From a virus: DNA of 58,474 nucleotides. Where the stretch lies: IMG/VR virus record IMGVR_UViG_3300032083_001532, positions 1-58,474 of that record. One strand, given 5' to 3'. Shown piece after piece: positions 6,141-15,039 of this stretch. Under the pieces are notes generated by a model. It did not search any database. It had not been told where the DNA came from and saw nothing but the letters and a program-made list of their open reading frames with translations. Each line of letters starts with the position of its first letter. The stretch's first letter is position 1. Both the position numbers and the translations under genes were made by a program.

Positions 6141-8716
6141 TGGCTGTAGACAAACCCCTACAATCGCCCCTCTCTGATGACGAGGCGTTGATGGCTGCAA
6201 TGGAGCTTGATGTTCCTATCGACAATACCGAGATTGACGGTATGGTCGTGGCCATTGATGGCTACGATCTACCGCCAGAACTTGACGATGACTTTAACTC
6301 CAACATCGCTGAACAGCTTGACGACAGTGATGCTAGTGAGATTGGAGGCCAACTACTTGCTGACTATGAAGCAGACCTGAACTCCCGTGAAGAATGGGCG
6401 AAAACCCTCAAGCAGGGAATGCAGGAACTGGGACTTAAAATCGAAGAGCGCACCGAGCCATGGGATGGTGCGTCGGGCGTCTTCCACCCCCTTCTTCCCG
6501 AGGCGCTGGTCAGCTTTCAGAGCCAGATTATCCAAGAGGTATTCCCGGCACGAGGGCCAGTCAGATCAAAGCTGATGGGCAAGGAAACCCTGCCCTTGCA
6601 GCGTCAAGCCAAGCGGGTTGAAGATTACATGAACTATACGCTGACAGAGCAGATGTCAGAGTATCGTGCTGAAACTGAGAAGCTTATCTTTAATATGGCC
6701 TTGGCAGGGTCTTCTTTCCGCAAGAACTATCTTGATCCTGTTCTTGGCCGTCCTGCCGCCATGTTCGTTCCGGCAGAAGATTTTGTCGTTGAGTACGGAA
6801 CTGCGGACCTGAGAACATGCGGTCGATACACTCACGTTATGCGTAAATCGCAAAACGAAGTGAAGAAGCTGCAACATGTTGGCTTTTACAAGAAAATGAA
6901 CCTCCCTGTTGGCGTTCCGCGCTACAGCGAAGTTGAAGACGAAAAGGACAGCCTTAGTGGCGTCCGGGCCACCTATGACAAAGACAACCGGCACGAACTG
7001 CTTGAAATGTTCGTGGACTACGAGCTACCGGTTGACGATCCCTTTGCTGGAGATATGGGTGGATTGGCCCTCCCATATGTGATCACGATTGATCGTGCTA
7101 CAGGAAGGGTTCTTTCTATTCGTCGCAATTGGCTGGAAGACGATCCCCATAAGAACCGTCGCCAGCACTTTGTGCATTACTATTATGTGCCGGGAATGGG
7201 TTTCTATGGCTATGGCCTAGCCCACCTGATTGGCTCCACGGCCAAGTCGGCAACATCAATCCTGCGGCAACTTCTTGACGCAGGTACACTTGCCAATGTG
7301 CAGGGCGGGTTTAAGTCTCGCGGCCTCCGAGTTATGGGCGGCGATGACATGCCAGTAGCGCCGGGTGAGTGGCGTGACGTTGAAGTTACCCACGGTTCCA
7401 TTCGGGACAACATTCTCCCACTCCCGATCAAGGAGCCAAGCCCGACGCTACACGCCTTGCTCAAGGACATTGCTGACGATGGTCGTCGGTTTGCCTCGCT
7501 GGCTGACGCAAATATTTCCGAAATGAGCAATCAGGCACCTGTAGGGAGCACATTGGCCATTCTGGAGCGTTCGCTTAAAAACATGAGTGCTGTGCAGGCC
7601 CGGTTCCATGACAGCCAGAAGCAGGAATTCAAGCTTCTCCATGACCTTATTGGTGAAGATGATACGCCTTATCCATACGAGCTTGAGCCGGAAGAAGACG
7701 GTCAGGTGCCGAACAAGCAGCAGGACTTTGATGGCCGTGTTGATGTGATCCCGACAGCCGATCCCAATGCAGCAACGATGGGAATGCGCATCGTGCAGAA
7801 CCAAGCGGCACTCGATTTGGCGAATACTGCACCGCACCTTTACGATCTACCGGAATTGCACCGTCGCTTCCTTTATGCAATGGACATGCGTGATCCTGAG
7901 AAGCTGGTGCCGACCGATGATGAACTCGTTCCGACCGATCCTGTGTCAGAGAACATGAACATCCTGACCAGCAAGCCCGTGCGCGTTCACTCATATCAGG
8001 ACCATGAAGCACATATTTCTGCCCACATGATGGCGTCCCAAGACCCGAAGATTGCGGAAATGGTAAAAGAGCACCCCAACGCTCCGGGTATCATGGCGGC
8101 ACTTGCTGCGCACGTTGTTGAGCATCTTGCTCACAAGTATCGTCAGGAAATCGAAGAAGAAATGGGCACAACGCTACCGCCTTATGGCGAGCCGATCCCG
8201 CCAGAAGTTGAAGTCAGACTGTCCAAGCTTGTTGCCGAGGCTGCTGCTCAACTCTTTAATAAGGACGTGGCAGAAGCCAAGGCTCTTGAAATTGCCCGCT
8301 CTCAGGAAGACCCGGTTATCCAGCAGCAGAACCGGGAACTGGATGTCAAGGAAGGCGAGTTGGCTCGCAAGAAGATGGCCGATGCCGCCAAGACCGAGTT
8401 CCTGTACGAAAACCTTATCAGGGAAATGGAACACAAGAAGGCAGAACTGGCCAGCGAAGAGCGCCAGAAGGGTGCCGAGCTTATGGTTGAAATGCTCAAG
8501 GCGTGGTCTGACGAAAACGAACGCCGTGCGGATCGTGCCAGCAAGGACCAGACAACGGGCGTTGATATGGCTCGTCGCTTCGTGGAAGACCTTGCCCGGA
8601 ACGATGACCTCAAGAAGCAGCGGTTCTTGCAAGAAAAGGACATGGAGTACAAGAAAGCCCTTGAGGCTCGCAAGATTGAGCGGGAAACCCCCTTTACAAG
8701 GGGTGACAGCGAATGA
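6140..8716 (+). CDS. Portal protein
   Basis: 858 aa, the length range of P22-type portals. An acidic N-terminal region (1-75) precedes the conserved core: WAKTLKQGMQELGLKIEERT, EPWDGASGVFHPLLPEALVS, FQSQIIQEVFPARGPVRSKL and FVPAEDFVVEYGTADLRTC. These blocks are shared by portals of many podoviruses. The last 200 residues are a charged helical stretch (LDVKEGELARKKMADAAKTE and after), matching the C-terminal barrel of long podovirus portals. It would form the dodecameric ring at the packaging vertex. It is coupled to TerL and to the small gene at 8713. Confidence 0.9.
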   Translation: MAVDKPLQSPLSDDEALMAAMELDVPIDNTEIDGMVVAIDGYDLPPELDDDFNSNIAEQLDDSDASEIGGQLLADYEADLNSREEWAKTLKQGMQELGLKIEERTEPWDGASGVFHPLLPEALVSFQSQIIQEVFPARGPVRSKLMGKETLPLQRQAKRVEDYMNYTLTEQMSEYRAETEKLIFNMALAGSSFRKNYLDPVLGRPAAMFVPAEDFVVEYGTADLRTCGRYTHVMRKSQNEVKKLQHVGFYKKMNLPVGVPRYSEVEDEKDSLSGVRATYDKDNRHELLEMFVDYELPVDDPFAGDMGGLALPYVITIDRATGRVLSIRRNWLEDDPHKNRRQHFVHYYYVPGMGFYGYGLAHLIGSTAKSATSILRQLLDAGTLANVQGGFKSRGLRVMGGDDMPVAPGEWRDVEVTHGSIRDNILPLPIKEPSPTLHALLKDIADDGRRFASLADANISEMSNQAPVGSTLAILERSLKNMSAVQARFHDSQKQEFKLLHDLIGEDDTPYPYELEPEEDGQVPNKQQDFDGRVDVIPTADPNAATMGMRIVQNQAALDLANTAPHLYDLPELHRRFLYAMDMRDPEKLVPTDDELVPTDPVSENMNILTSKPVRVHSYQDHEAHISAHMMASQDPKIAEMVKEHPNAPGIMAALAAHVVEHLAHKYRQEIEEEMGTTLPPYGEPIPPEVEVRLSKLVAEAAAQLFNKDVAEAKALEIARSQEDPVIQQQNRELDVKEGELARKKMADAAKTEFLYENLIREMEHKKAELASEERQKGAELMVEMLKAWSDENERRADRASKDQTTGVDMARRFVEDLARNDDLKKQRFLQEKDMEYKKALEARKIERETPFTRGDSE

Positions 8717-8913
8717 TCCGCAGCATTGAGGAGCTTGTCGAAAAGGCTCTCAATGACATGTTGATGGACCTTGAGGAGGTCGTAAGGACAGGGCGGAACG
8801 TTGAGGACTATGCCCAGTACCAGTTCCTGATCGGCAAGATTGAGGGCATAAGTCGTGCCCGTACCGCAGTTATTGATGTCCTTCATCGCTATGACAGGGG
8901 TGAGGACGACTAA
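8713..8913 (+). CDS. Small helical hypothetical protein, 66 aa
   Basis: ATGA overlap with the portal gene shows translational coupling. Mostly helical, acidic protein (IEELVEKALNDMLMDLEEVV, then NVEDYAQYQFLIGKIEGISR). No family is recognised. Small helical proteins directly after portal genes in related phages are of unknown function; a head or assembly role is inferred from position. Confidence 0.7.
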   Translation: MIRSIEELVEKALNDMLMDLEEVVRTGRNVEDYAQYQFLIGKIEGISRARTAVIDVLHRYDRGEDD

Positions 8914-8927
8914 TGAAGGGGTGGAAG

Positions 8928-9242
8928 ATGGCTAGTTTTTATATTGGCGTCATTGTCTCCATCCTGACCTTCTTTGTGCTGATTGATGAGGTTGGAGTTC
9001 CCCGCCCCGTCATGACAGGCGAACACAAAGAGTGGGAAATAGCGGTCATGATCACTCGGGAAGAACAACTCGAAGACAGGATTGACCGAATTCAGAAGCG
9101 GGTGTACGAATTCCAGCGAGAACTTAACGTACAGGGCGAACCGCAGACTGACATACAGAAAGAATACGAACTGCTTCTCCAACGGCAGATCGAACGGGAC
9201 AGGCGTGAACTTGACGCCATCCGTGAACAACAAGCCCAGTAG
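8928..9242 (+). CDS. Small membrane-anchored coiled-coil protein
   Basis: About 104 aa from the ATG preceded by GAAGGGGTGGAAG; an ATG 15 bp earlier, overlapping the preceding stop, is the alternative. One N-terminal hydrophobic segment (FYIGVIVSILTFFVLI), then a highly charged helix (REEQLEDRIDRIQKRVYEFQ and on to the end) predicted as a coiled coil. The topology recalls i-spanin or phage inner-membrane proteins, but no neighbouring lipoprotein exists here. Function unknown. Confidence 0.7.
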   Translation: MASFYIGVIVSILTFFVLIDEVGVPRPVMTGEHKEWEIAVMITREEQLEDRIDRIQKRVYEFQRELNVQGEPQTDIQKEYELLLQRQIERDRRELDAIREQQAQ

Positions 9243-9289
9243 TTGGTGCAAAGGGACCGTGGCCCTTCTTCCACGCGCATGGAGACATC

Positions 9290-9742
9290 ATGACTAAAAC
9301 ACAGACGGTAGAGGCCACACCCGTGGCCGAAGCAGGGGCGTCTACAATCCCCGACCCAAAGAACGCCGCTTCGGCACCTTCACCGGATAGTTTGCCGGAA
9401 TGGATGCCAAAGCCCGTTGGGTACTCACTTCTTGTGGCAATGCCGCAAGAGCAGGAAAAAACAGATGGGGGTGTGTACATCCCTGACGAGCTTAAAAAGC
9501 GTGAGCAGTTGCAGTCGCAGGTTGCTTATGTGATGGCATCTGGGGTGGAAGCCTACTGTGATGTTGGTAAGTTTCCATATGGTCCGTGGTGCAAGCCCGG
9601 TGATTGGGTGTTGATCAAGGCATATTCAGGCACTCGCTTCACCATCAAGACGGAAAAGGGCAACCAAGAGTTCCGCTTGATTAACGATGATCAGGTTCAG
9701 GCTGTTTGCCCCGAACCCGGTGTAGTGAAGAGGGCTGCGTAA
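9290..9742 (+). CDS. GroES-like co-chaperonin
   Basis: 150 aa. After a 40-residue low-complexity N-terminus, residues 45-145 read as a GroES/Cpn10 fold: GYSLLVAMPQEQEKTDGGVY, IPDELKKREQLQSQVAYVMA, then GPWCKPGDWVLIKAYSGTRF and the final strand EFRLINDDQVQAV. The segment EQEKTDGGVYIP corresponds to the mobile loop that contacts GroEL. T4 gp31 is the precedent: a phage co-chaperonin that replaces GroES during capsid folding. Its position between portal and scaffold/coat genes supports a role in coat-protein folding with host GroEL. No GroEL gene is present. Confidence 0.8.
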   Translation: MTKTQTVEATPVAEAGASTIPDPKNAASAPSPDSLPEWMPKPVGYSLLVAMPQEQEKTDGGVYIPDELKKREQLQSQVAYVMASGVEAYCDVGKFPYGPWCKPGDWVLIKAYSGTRFTIKTEKGNQEFRLINDDQVQAVCPEPGVVKRAA

Positions 9743-10734
9743 TGAGTACACAAGTGGAACCTTGGGAAAACGACGAAGAACCTGAACTGGAAATCGAAGT
9801 CGTTGATGACACCCCGGAAGAAGACCAGAACCGGAAGCCGCGTGCCGAAGCCGCTGATGATCAGGATGATCTTGAAAAAGATATCGAAGGCGTCAGCGAA
9901 CGTGTGCAGAAGCGCATTGACCGGCTGAAATACGAATTTCATGAAGAGCGCCGCGCCAAAGAAGGAGCCTTGCGGGAAGCCGCTGCGGCAACTGACTTTG
10001 CAAGGCAGGCACTCGATAAGGCGAATGCAGCGGCACAGAGGTCGCAGCACGCCGAAGAAGGCTTTAACAAGTCCCGTATCGAAGGGGCGCAAGCCAAGCT
10101 ATCTGCTGCAAAGCAAAAGGCCAAAGAGGCATATGATGCCGGTGAGGCTGATGCTTTGATTGAGGCTCAGGAGGAAGTGGCAGCAGCCGCTTATGACCTG
10201 AAAGCAGCACAGGCAGAAAGCGAGCGTTGGGACGCAAGTAAGGCCCAGCGTGAACATGAACAACAGGTGATGGCGCAAGCCGCACAACAAGTCCCACAGC
10301 CAAATGGTGGCGGGGCACAAATTCAGGCACCCGACCCACGGGCTGTTAGCTGGCTGAAAGAAAACCAGTGGTTCGGGTCTGATGAGGAGATGACAGCGTT
10401 TGCCTACGGGCTTCATGAGAAGCTTGTTCGCAATGGCGTCGATCCTCGCTCGGAAGATTACTATCAGCAGATAGACACGCGCATGAGAGAGGTCTTTCGA
10501 GAACACGAATGGGAAGATGGTGGAGCCGCAAGCGCACAGCCAGAGCGTACTGCAACCAGTTCTCCCAAATCATCGACCGTTGTCGCCCCTGCATCGCGTG
10601 GTGGGGGCACGTCACAACGGCGCACAGTGCAGTTGACGGCATCCGAAGTTTCCCTCGCTAAGAAACTTGGGATATCGCCAGAAGGCTATGCCCGTCGAAA
10701 ACTCGAATATCAGGAGCAACAAGCTAATGGCTAA
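9742..10734 (+). CDS. Probable scaffolding protein
   Basis: 330 aa from the ATG overlapping the co-chaperonin stop. An acidic N-terminus (EPWENDEEPELEIEVVDDTP) is followed by a long Ala/Glu/Lys-rich helical region (about 55-190; AATDFARQALDKANAAAQRS and similar), a Gln/Pro linker, a small folded part around LKENQWFGSDEEMTAFAYGL and a basic C-terminal segment (TASEVSLAKKLGISPEGYAR). High charge, helix content and the place just before the coat gene are typical of podovirus scaffolds that leave the procapsid. No single diagnostic motif. Confidence 0.75.
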   Translation: MSTQVEPWENDEEPELEIEVVDDTPEEDQNRKPRAEAADDQDDLEKDIEGVSERVQKRIDRLKYEFHEERRAKEGALREAAAATDFARQALDKANAAAQRSQHAEEGFNKSRIEGAQAKLSAAKQKAKEAYDAGEADALIEAQEEVAAAAYDLKAAQAESERWDASKAQREHEQQVMAQAAQQVPQPNGGGAQIQAPDPRAVSWLKENQWFGSDEEMTAFAYGLHEKLVRNGVDPRSEDYYQQIDTRMREVFREHEWEDGGAASAQPERTATSSPKSSTVVAPASRGGGTSQRRTVQLTASEVSLAKKLGISPEGYARRKLEYQEQQANG

Positions 10735-11206
10735 CAATGAAGAGCGCACATCGCAGGATCGTAAACCACGATCTGGTGAAACTCGTGAAGCGGCAACCCG
10801 CCGTCAAGCGAGTTGGAGGCAACCGGGCGTTTTGCCTGAGCCGGAAGAAGATGACCATTATGACTATCGGTGGATCAGAGCGTCCATGGTTGGACAGGAA
10901 GACCCACGTAATGTGTCTATGAAGCTTCGGGAAGGTTGGGAAATCGTTGATCCGAAAGAACAACCTGACATGGACTTAGGTCCAGCTATTCCGGGCCAGC
11001 AAAGCGACAGCGGAACAATCGCAATCGGTGGCCTCATCTTGTGTAAAATGCCGAAAGAATTCACGGCACAGCGACAGGAGCATTACGACCGGCAAAACCG
11101 GGCGCAATTGCAGGCAGTCGATCAAAACCTGATGAATGAACAGCAGGATGAACGAATGCCGATCCTCAAGCCAAAGCGTGAAACCTCCTTCGGCCCTCGT
11201 GACTAA
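10727..11206 (+). CDS. Head-region hypothetical protein, 159 aa
   Basis: Starts at the ATG within the last eight bases of the scaffold gene. Arg/Glu-rich N-terminus (RTSQDRKPRSGETREAATRR), then a conserved-looking middle (YRWIRASMVGQEDPRNVSMK, REGWEIVDPKE) and a polar C-terminus. Proteins with this RWIR...D..NV..K.R.GWE pattern sit before coat genes in other environmental podoviruses. A capsid-assembly or minor head role is inferred from position only. Confidence 0.75.
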   Translation: MANNEERTSQDRKPRSGETREAATRRQASWRQPGVLPEPEEDDHYDYRWIRASMVGQEDPRNVSMKLREGWEIVDPKEQPDMDLGPAIPGQQSDSGTIAIGGLILCKMPKEFTAQRQEHYDRQNRAQLQAVDQNLMNEQQDERMPILKPKRETSFGPRD

Positions 11207-11230
11207 CCTTAACCACTAAGGAGAAAGAGT

Positions 11231-11809
11231 ATGTCTTCGACTGCTACTCCCTACGGGATGGTTCCCGTAAAAATGCTTGGTGGCCAGTATCACACGGGCG
11301 CTTTTCGTAAAATCCCAATTGCCAGCGGATATGGCACCAGCATCTTTACTGGTGATCTTGTGAAGCTGGTTGCAGCAGGCGGCGTCGAAAAAGATGTCGG
11401 CACTGACGCTGCTACGCCAGTTGGGATTTTCGTCGGGTGCGAATATACTGACCCAAGTTCCAGCCAATTCCTGCAACGCCAGTATTTCCCTGCCAGCACG
11501 GCAGCGGATGATATTATGGCGTTTGTTGTTGATGACCCTGATGTTATCTTCAAAATTCAGGCTGATGGCTCTATCACCGCCGCTGATGTTGGTGAAAATG
11601 CTGCTCTGGTTCAGACAGCAGGCTCCACATCTACTGGCAATTCCAAGGTTGCGCTTGACGCATCCTCAACCGCAACGACCAACACGCTTCCTGTTCGGAT
11701 CGTCGGCCTCTATGCCGACCCGGAAAATGCGTTCGGTGATGCCTACACTGATGTCCTCGTTAAATGGAACGCTGGCCACCAGTACGGTAACACCACAGGT
11801 CTAGGCTAG
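11231..11809 (+). CDS. Putative head decoration protein
   Basis: 192 aa, strong ribosome-binding site AAGGAG. Beta-rich, Gly/Ala/Thr-rich sequence (SGYGTSIFTGDLVKLVAAGG, ATPVGIFVGCEYTDPSSSQF, LPVRIVGLYADPENAFGDAY) without catalytic motifs. It sits 12 bp before the coat gene, where decoration or cement proteins of HK97-fold phages are usually encoded. It could also be a minor capsid protein. Confidence 0.65.
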   Translation: MSSTATPYGMVPVKMLGGQYHTGAFRKIPIASGYGTSIFTGDLVKLVAAGGVEKDVGTDAATPVGIFVGCEYTDPSSSQFLQRQYFPASTAADDIMAFVVDDPDVIFKIQADGSITAADVGENAALVQTAGSTSTGNSKVALDASSTATTNTLPVRIVGLYADPENAFGDAYTDVLVKWNAGHQYGNTTGLG

Positions 11810-11821
11810 GGAGAACCAGTA

Positions 11822-12736
11822 ATGGCTATTTCACGCGCAAACCAACTCAAGCAGTTGGTTCCCGGCCTCAATGAATTGTTCGGTCAGGAGTATGATGCAT
11901 ACGAAAACGAACATCTTGAAATCTATGAGGTCGAGAATTCAGACCGGTCTTTTGAAGAAGAGACCAAATTGTCAGCATTTGGTGCTGCCCCAGTGAAGGA
12001 AGAAGGCGATAGCGTAGCTTACGATAACGCCCAAGAACACTTCACTGCCCGGTATGTACATGAAACAATTGCGTTGGCTTTTGGCATCACCGAAGAGGCG
12101 ATGGAAGACAATCTTTATGAAAGTATTTCCGCCCGGTACACCAAGGCTCTCGCCCGTTCCATGGCTTATACCAAGCAGATCAAGGGTGCCGCTTGGCTGA
12201 ACAACGGTTTCACATCCTCGGACTACAACTCCGGCGATGGTGTAACCCTGTTCAACACGGCACACCCACTGGTCAGTGGCGGAACCAATTCAAATCGCCC
12301 CACCACGGGTGCTGACTTGAACGAAACCTCCCTTGAAAATGCTGTAATTGACATTTCCGGGTGGACCGATGAGCGTGGCTTGCTGATTTCAGCGATGCCC
12401 CGCAAGCTCGTTGTCCCACCTGCGCTGATGTTTGTTGCTACGCGAATTCTGGAAAGCGAACTGCGCCCCGGAACCGCTGACAACGACACCAACGCCATGC
12501 GGAAGATGTCCAGCATTCCTGAAGGTTTCTGCGTCAATCATTACCTGACTGATGCAGACGCATGGTTCCTGTTGACGAATGTGCCTAACGGCATGAAGCA
12601 TTTCGTCCGCGTTGCCATGTCGAACAACATGGATGGGGACTTCGATACCGGCAATGTAAGGTACCGCGCAAGGGAGCGTTATTCGTTTGGCGTTTCCGAT
12701 CCGCTCGGCATCTACGGCTCGCCCGGAGCGGCCTAA
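11822..12736 (+). CDS. Major capsid protein, HK97-fold
   Basis: 304 aa, GGGAGA ribosome-binding site. The order of segments matches the gpT-like/HK97 class of coat proteins: N-terminal helix (RANQLKQLVPGLNELFGQEY), E-loop region (EHLEIYEVENSDRSFEEETK), spine helix region (FGITEEAMEDNLYESISARY, TKALARSMAYTKQIKGAAWL) and A-domain (LFNTAHPL, PRKLVVPPALMFVATRILES), ending in RYSFGVSDPLGIYGS. It is followed by a strong hairpin, as expected for the most highly expressed late gene. Confidence 0.88.
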   Translation: MAISRANQLKQLVPGLNELFGQEYDAYENEHLEIYEVENSDRSFEEETKLSAFGAAPVKEEGDSVAYDNAQEHFTARYVHETIALAFGITEEAMEDNLYESISARYTKALARSMAYTKQIKGAAWLNNGFTSSDYNSGDGVTLFNTAHPLVSGGTNSNRPTTGADLNETSLENAVIDISGWTDERGLLISAMPRKLVVPPALMFVATRILESELRPGTADNDTNAMRKMSSIPEGFCVNHYLTDADAWFLLTNVPNGMKHFVRVAMSNNMDGDFDTGNVRYRARERYSFGVSDPLGIYGSPGAA

Positions 12737-12745
12737 CCAAGCGTT

Positions 12746-12773
12746 CTGGCCGGGGGCGCGTGTTCCCGGCCAG
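12746..12773 (+). terminator. Hairpin after coat gene
   Basis: Perfect 9 bp stem CTGGCCGGG / CCCGGCCAG with a 10 nt loop, 10 bases after the coat-gene stop. No T-run follows, so it is more likely an mRNA 3'-end stabiliser or partial terminator than a full rho-independent terminator. Confidence 0.6.
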
Positions 12774-12808
12774 TAACCTACCCGATTAGATAGTTTTGGG
12801 AGCATCCT

Positions 12809-13138
12809 ATGTCATCTACTGTAGGGGAACCGGACAACGTAGGCCCCGTTTCCATAAAAACTATGCATATCCTCATTGTATTGGCTCAAGTCTTTGTCGT
12901 TCCGTCTGTCGGATGGATGATCAGCACAATCTGGGACATGCAGAAACAGATGGTTGAGGTCAACACAAAGCTGGAAACAACCCTTGGCTCCATGAACTTG
13001 AGCGACAGTTATACCAGCAGCCAAGCCACCCAAGACCAGCAAATTATTCACAACCGTATTCAGCAGCTTGAGAACCGCGTGACACGTAATGAGGGCTGGA
13101 TACGTGACAACAGCGACAACCTGAGCAAGCGCAACTGA
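12809..13138 (+). CDS. Membrane protein, holin/spanin-like
   Basis: 109 aa. One hydrophobic segment (MHILIVLAQVFVVPSVGWMI, about 19-38) followed by a charged helical C-terminus (QIIHNRIQQLENRVTRNEGW) likely to form a coiled coil. The stop overlaps or abuts the endolysin gene, so it may assist endolysin release or anchoring. A second i-spanin-like or holin-like role is possible, but the two-segment protein at 2800 is also a holin candidate. Confidence 0.6.
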   Translation: MSSTVGEPDNVGPVSIKTMHILIVLAQVFVVPSVGWMISTIWDMQKQMVEVNTKLETTLGSMNLSDSYTSSQATQDQQIIHNRIQQLENRVTRNEGWIRDNSDNLSKRN

Positions 13139-13197
13139 TGCCCCTTTTCGGGAAACGACAGCCTGACGGAAAACAACAGACTGAACGGGAGCAACTG

Positions 13198-13599
13198 ATG
13201 GCTACTTTCGGAATTCGTTCGGCAGCTAATCTGGCTACGGCACATCCCTCCCTTCAAAGGTTGTTCAGGGAAGTGATCAAGCATTTTGATTGTTCTGTAA
13301 TTTGTGGGCACCGTACCGAAGAGGAGCAGAACAAAGTCTTCCACGAAGGCAAATCCAAGGTTCAATGGCCCCGCAGCAAGCACAACAGGTTGCCATCTAT
13401 CGCTGTTGATGTTGTGCCATATCCGGTGGACTGGAAAGATACAAACCGGTTCTACTACTTTGCCGGTGTTGTCAAAGGCATCGCCTCCAGTATGGACATC
13501 GACATTCGATGGGGCGGTGACTGGGATGGTGATACGGAAGTGTCTGACCAATCATTTAACGATTTACTTCACTTTGAGTTAGTTCTGAATGACGACTAA
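13198..13599 (+). CDS. Endolysin, M15 peptidase (VanY/Ply-like)
   Basis: 133 aa. Matches the L-alanyl-D-glutamate/VanY-type M15 endopeptidase pattern: GIRSAANLATAHPSLQRLF, VICGHRTEEEQNKVF, zinc-binding SKHNRLPSIAVDVVPYP (His and Asp), RWGGDWDGD and the final DLLHFEL with Glu and His. It would cleave peptide cross-links in peptidoglycan. An earlier in-frame ATG at 13138, overlapping the previous stop, would add 20 charged residues; the ATG used here has GGGAG seven bases upstream and starts where family members normally begin. It is far from the spanins at 3.4 kb. Confidence 0.88.
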   Translation: MATFGIRSAANLATAHPSLQRLFREVIKHFDCSVICGHRTEEEQNKVFHEGKSKVQWPRSKHNRLPSIAVDVVPYPVDWKDTNRFYYFAGVVKGIASSMDIDIRWGGDWDGDTEVSDQSFNDLLHFELVLNDD

Positions 13600-14245
13600 G
13601 GTGACGGTCGCCATACCGACCATCGACTTTAATGTTGATATTCGCCTTGCTGGATCGCTTGTAAGTGCAAGTCATATGCTCATGGCATCAGGTAATGAAA
13701 TGGCCTTAACGGGCTTGGGGGGTTGCTCAGTTCTTCCCAAGGCACGGAATAAGTTGGTGGCTGATTTCTTGGAAACAGAAGCTGATGCGCTCATGTTTAT
13801 TGATGCAGACACGGTGTTTCCTCCTGAGAATATTTTCAGGGCTGTTAAATTTAGCGAAGGCAAGGATATCGTTGCTGGGGTGTGCCCCCTTAAACGGGAT
13901 GACGTAAGGTTCCGGGTAAGCATCAAAGAGCCATACGTGGTTGATGATGGGCTTCTTGAAGTGGAGCGTGCCGGAACAGCGTTCATGTTGATCCGCAGGC
14001 ATGTTCTTGAAGAAATGATCAAGCACTATCCTACGGCATATGATAGCGACACTGACCGCGACCATCATGTCTTGTTCGACTTCCAAGTCACTGAGGAAGG
14101 GTATCTTGGGGAAGATTACACTTTCTGTGACCGGGCAAGGAAACATGGGTTCAGGATATGGGTTGACCCTCTTATGCAATTCGATCACATCGGGCCAAAG
14201 TCTTATTCTGGACGCTTGGCTGATCACTTGGAGATTATAGAGTAA
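13589..14245 (+). CDS. GT-A family glycosyltransferase
   Basis: 218 aa. GT2-like nucleotide-sugar transferase: VTVAIPTID start, LPKARNKLVADFLETEADAL, then the metal-binding DxD in MFIDADTVFPPENI, KDIVAGVCPLKRDD, an acceptor-loop segment (RAGTAFMLIRRHVLEEM) and EDYTFCDRARKHGFRIWVD with the catalytic-type ED. It could modify phage DNA bases, virion proteins or host surface glycans; nothing in the window tells which. It overlaps the endolysin by 11 bp and is followed by a 72 bp gap containing the palindrome GGTCATTTGACC. Confidence 0.75.
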   Translation: MTTKVTVAIPTIDFNVDIRLAGSLVSASHMLMASGNEMALTGLGGCSVLPKARNKLVADFLETEADALMFIDADTVFPPENIFRAVKFSEGKDIVAGVCPLKRDDVRFRVSIKEPYVVDDGLLEVERAGTAFMLIRRHVLEEMIKHYPTAYDSDTDRDHHVLFDFQVTEEGYLGEDYTFCDRARKHGFRIWVDPLMQFDHIGPKSYSGRLADHLEIIE

Positions 14246-14317
14246 ATTTTATTTGTTAGGTCATTTGACCGCATGAATGTGGCAATCCTGCCATGGTCTG
14301 ACTAAAGGAGACTGTTC

Positions 14318-15028
14318 ATGCCTACTCACTTTACAAATGGTGTCAGCAACACGGCTGTCGGTGATCCCCTCTATGAATGGGGAATGCTTGACCCGACCAA
14401 GTGGCACACCTACTTCAACGACTTCCACACCTATGTTGCAGGTGATTGGACCATCACCACGACCGAAGCTGGTGCAGGCAGTGCGACCGAAGCACTGGCT
14501 GACGAAGCCTTTGGTGCCTTGCTGCTGACCAATGCAGCCGGTGATAACGATCTGGATTTCCTCCAGAAAGTTGGTGAAAGCTATCAGTTCGTCGCAACCA
14601 AGAAGCTGTTCTTCAAGGCCCGCTTCAAGGTTTCTGATGCCACCCAGTCCGACTGGATCATGGGTCTGCAAATCACTGACACCACACCCCTTGATGTAAC
14701 TGACGGTATCTTCTTCCAGAAAGATGATGGCGACACGAACATCGACTTCCACGTTGAAAAGAACAACACTGCGACTTCTTCTGCTGCTGTCGGCACCAAT
14801 GCCGATGACACTTATGTCACGCTTGCATTTGCCTATGAACCGGGCGGCAAGGACGGCAAGACAGAAAGCCAGTTCCACGTTTTTGTTGATGGCAATCGCG
14901 TTGCTTCTGTGGCCAACACCAATGCGCCGGATGATGAACTGCTGACTGTCAGCTTTGGCATCCAGAATGGTGAGGCTGTTGCGAAGACGATGACGATTGA
15001 TTACATCCTTGCGTCCATCGAACGCTAA
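14318..15028 (+). CDS. Virion structural protein, beta-rich
   Basis: 236 aa, AAAGGAGA ribosome-binding site. Sequence is beta-rich and Asp/Thr-rich, with WHTYFNDFHTYVAGDWTITT near the start and a concanavalin-like pattern (LFFKARFKVSDATQSDWIMG, FHVFVDGNRVASVANTN, TMTIDYILASIER at the end). This arrangement suggests a jelly-roll/lectin-like structural protein such as a head fibre or decoration. Related proteins occur next to coat and tail genes of marine podoviruses. No enzymatic motif. Confidence 0.7.
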   Translation: MPTHFTNGVSNTAVGDPLYEWGMLDPTKWHTYFNDFHTYVAGDWTITTTEAGAGSATEALADEAFGALLLTNAAGDNDLDFLQKVGESYQFVATKKLFFKARFKVSDATQSDWIMGLQITDTTPLDVTDGIFFQKDDGDTNIDFHVEKNNTATSSAAVGTNADDTYVTLAFAYEPGGKDGKTESQFHVFVDGNRVASVANTNAPDDELLTVSFGIQNGEAVAKTMTIDYILASIER

Positions 15029-15039
15029 GGAGGTTAATC

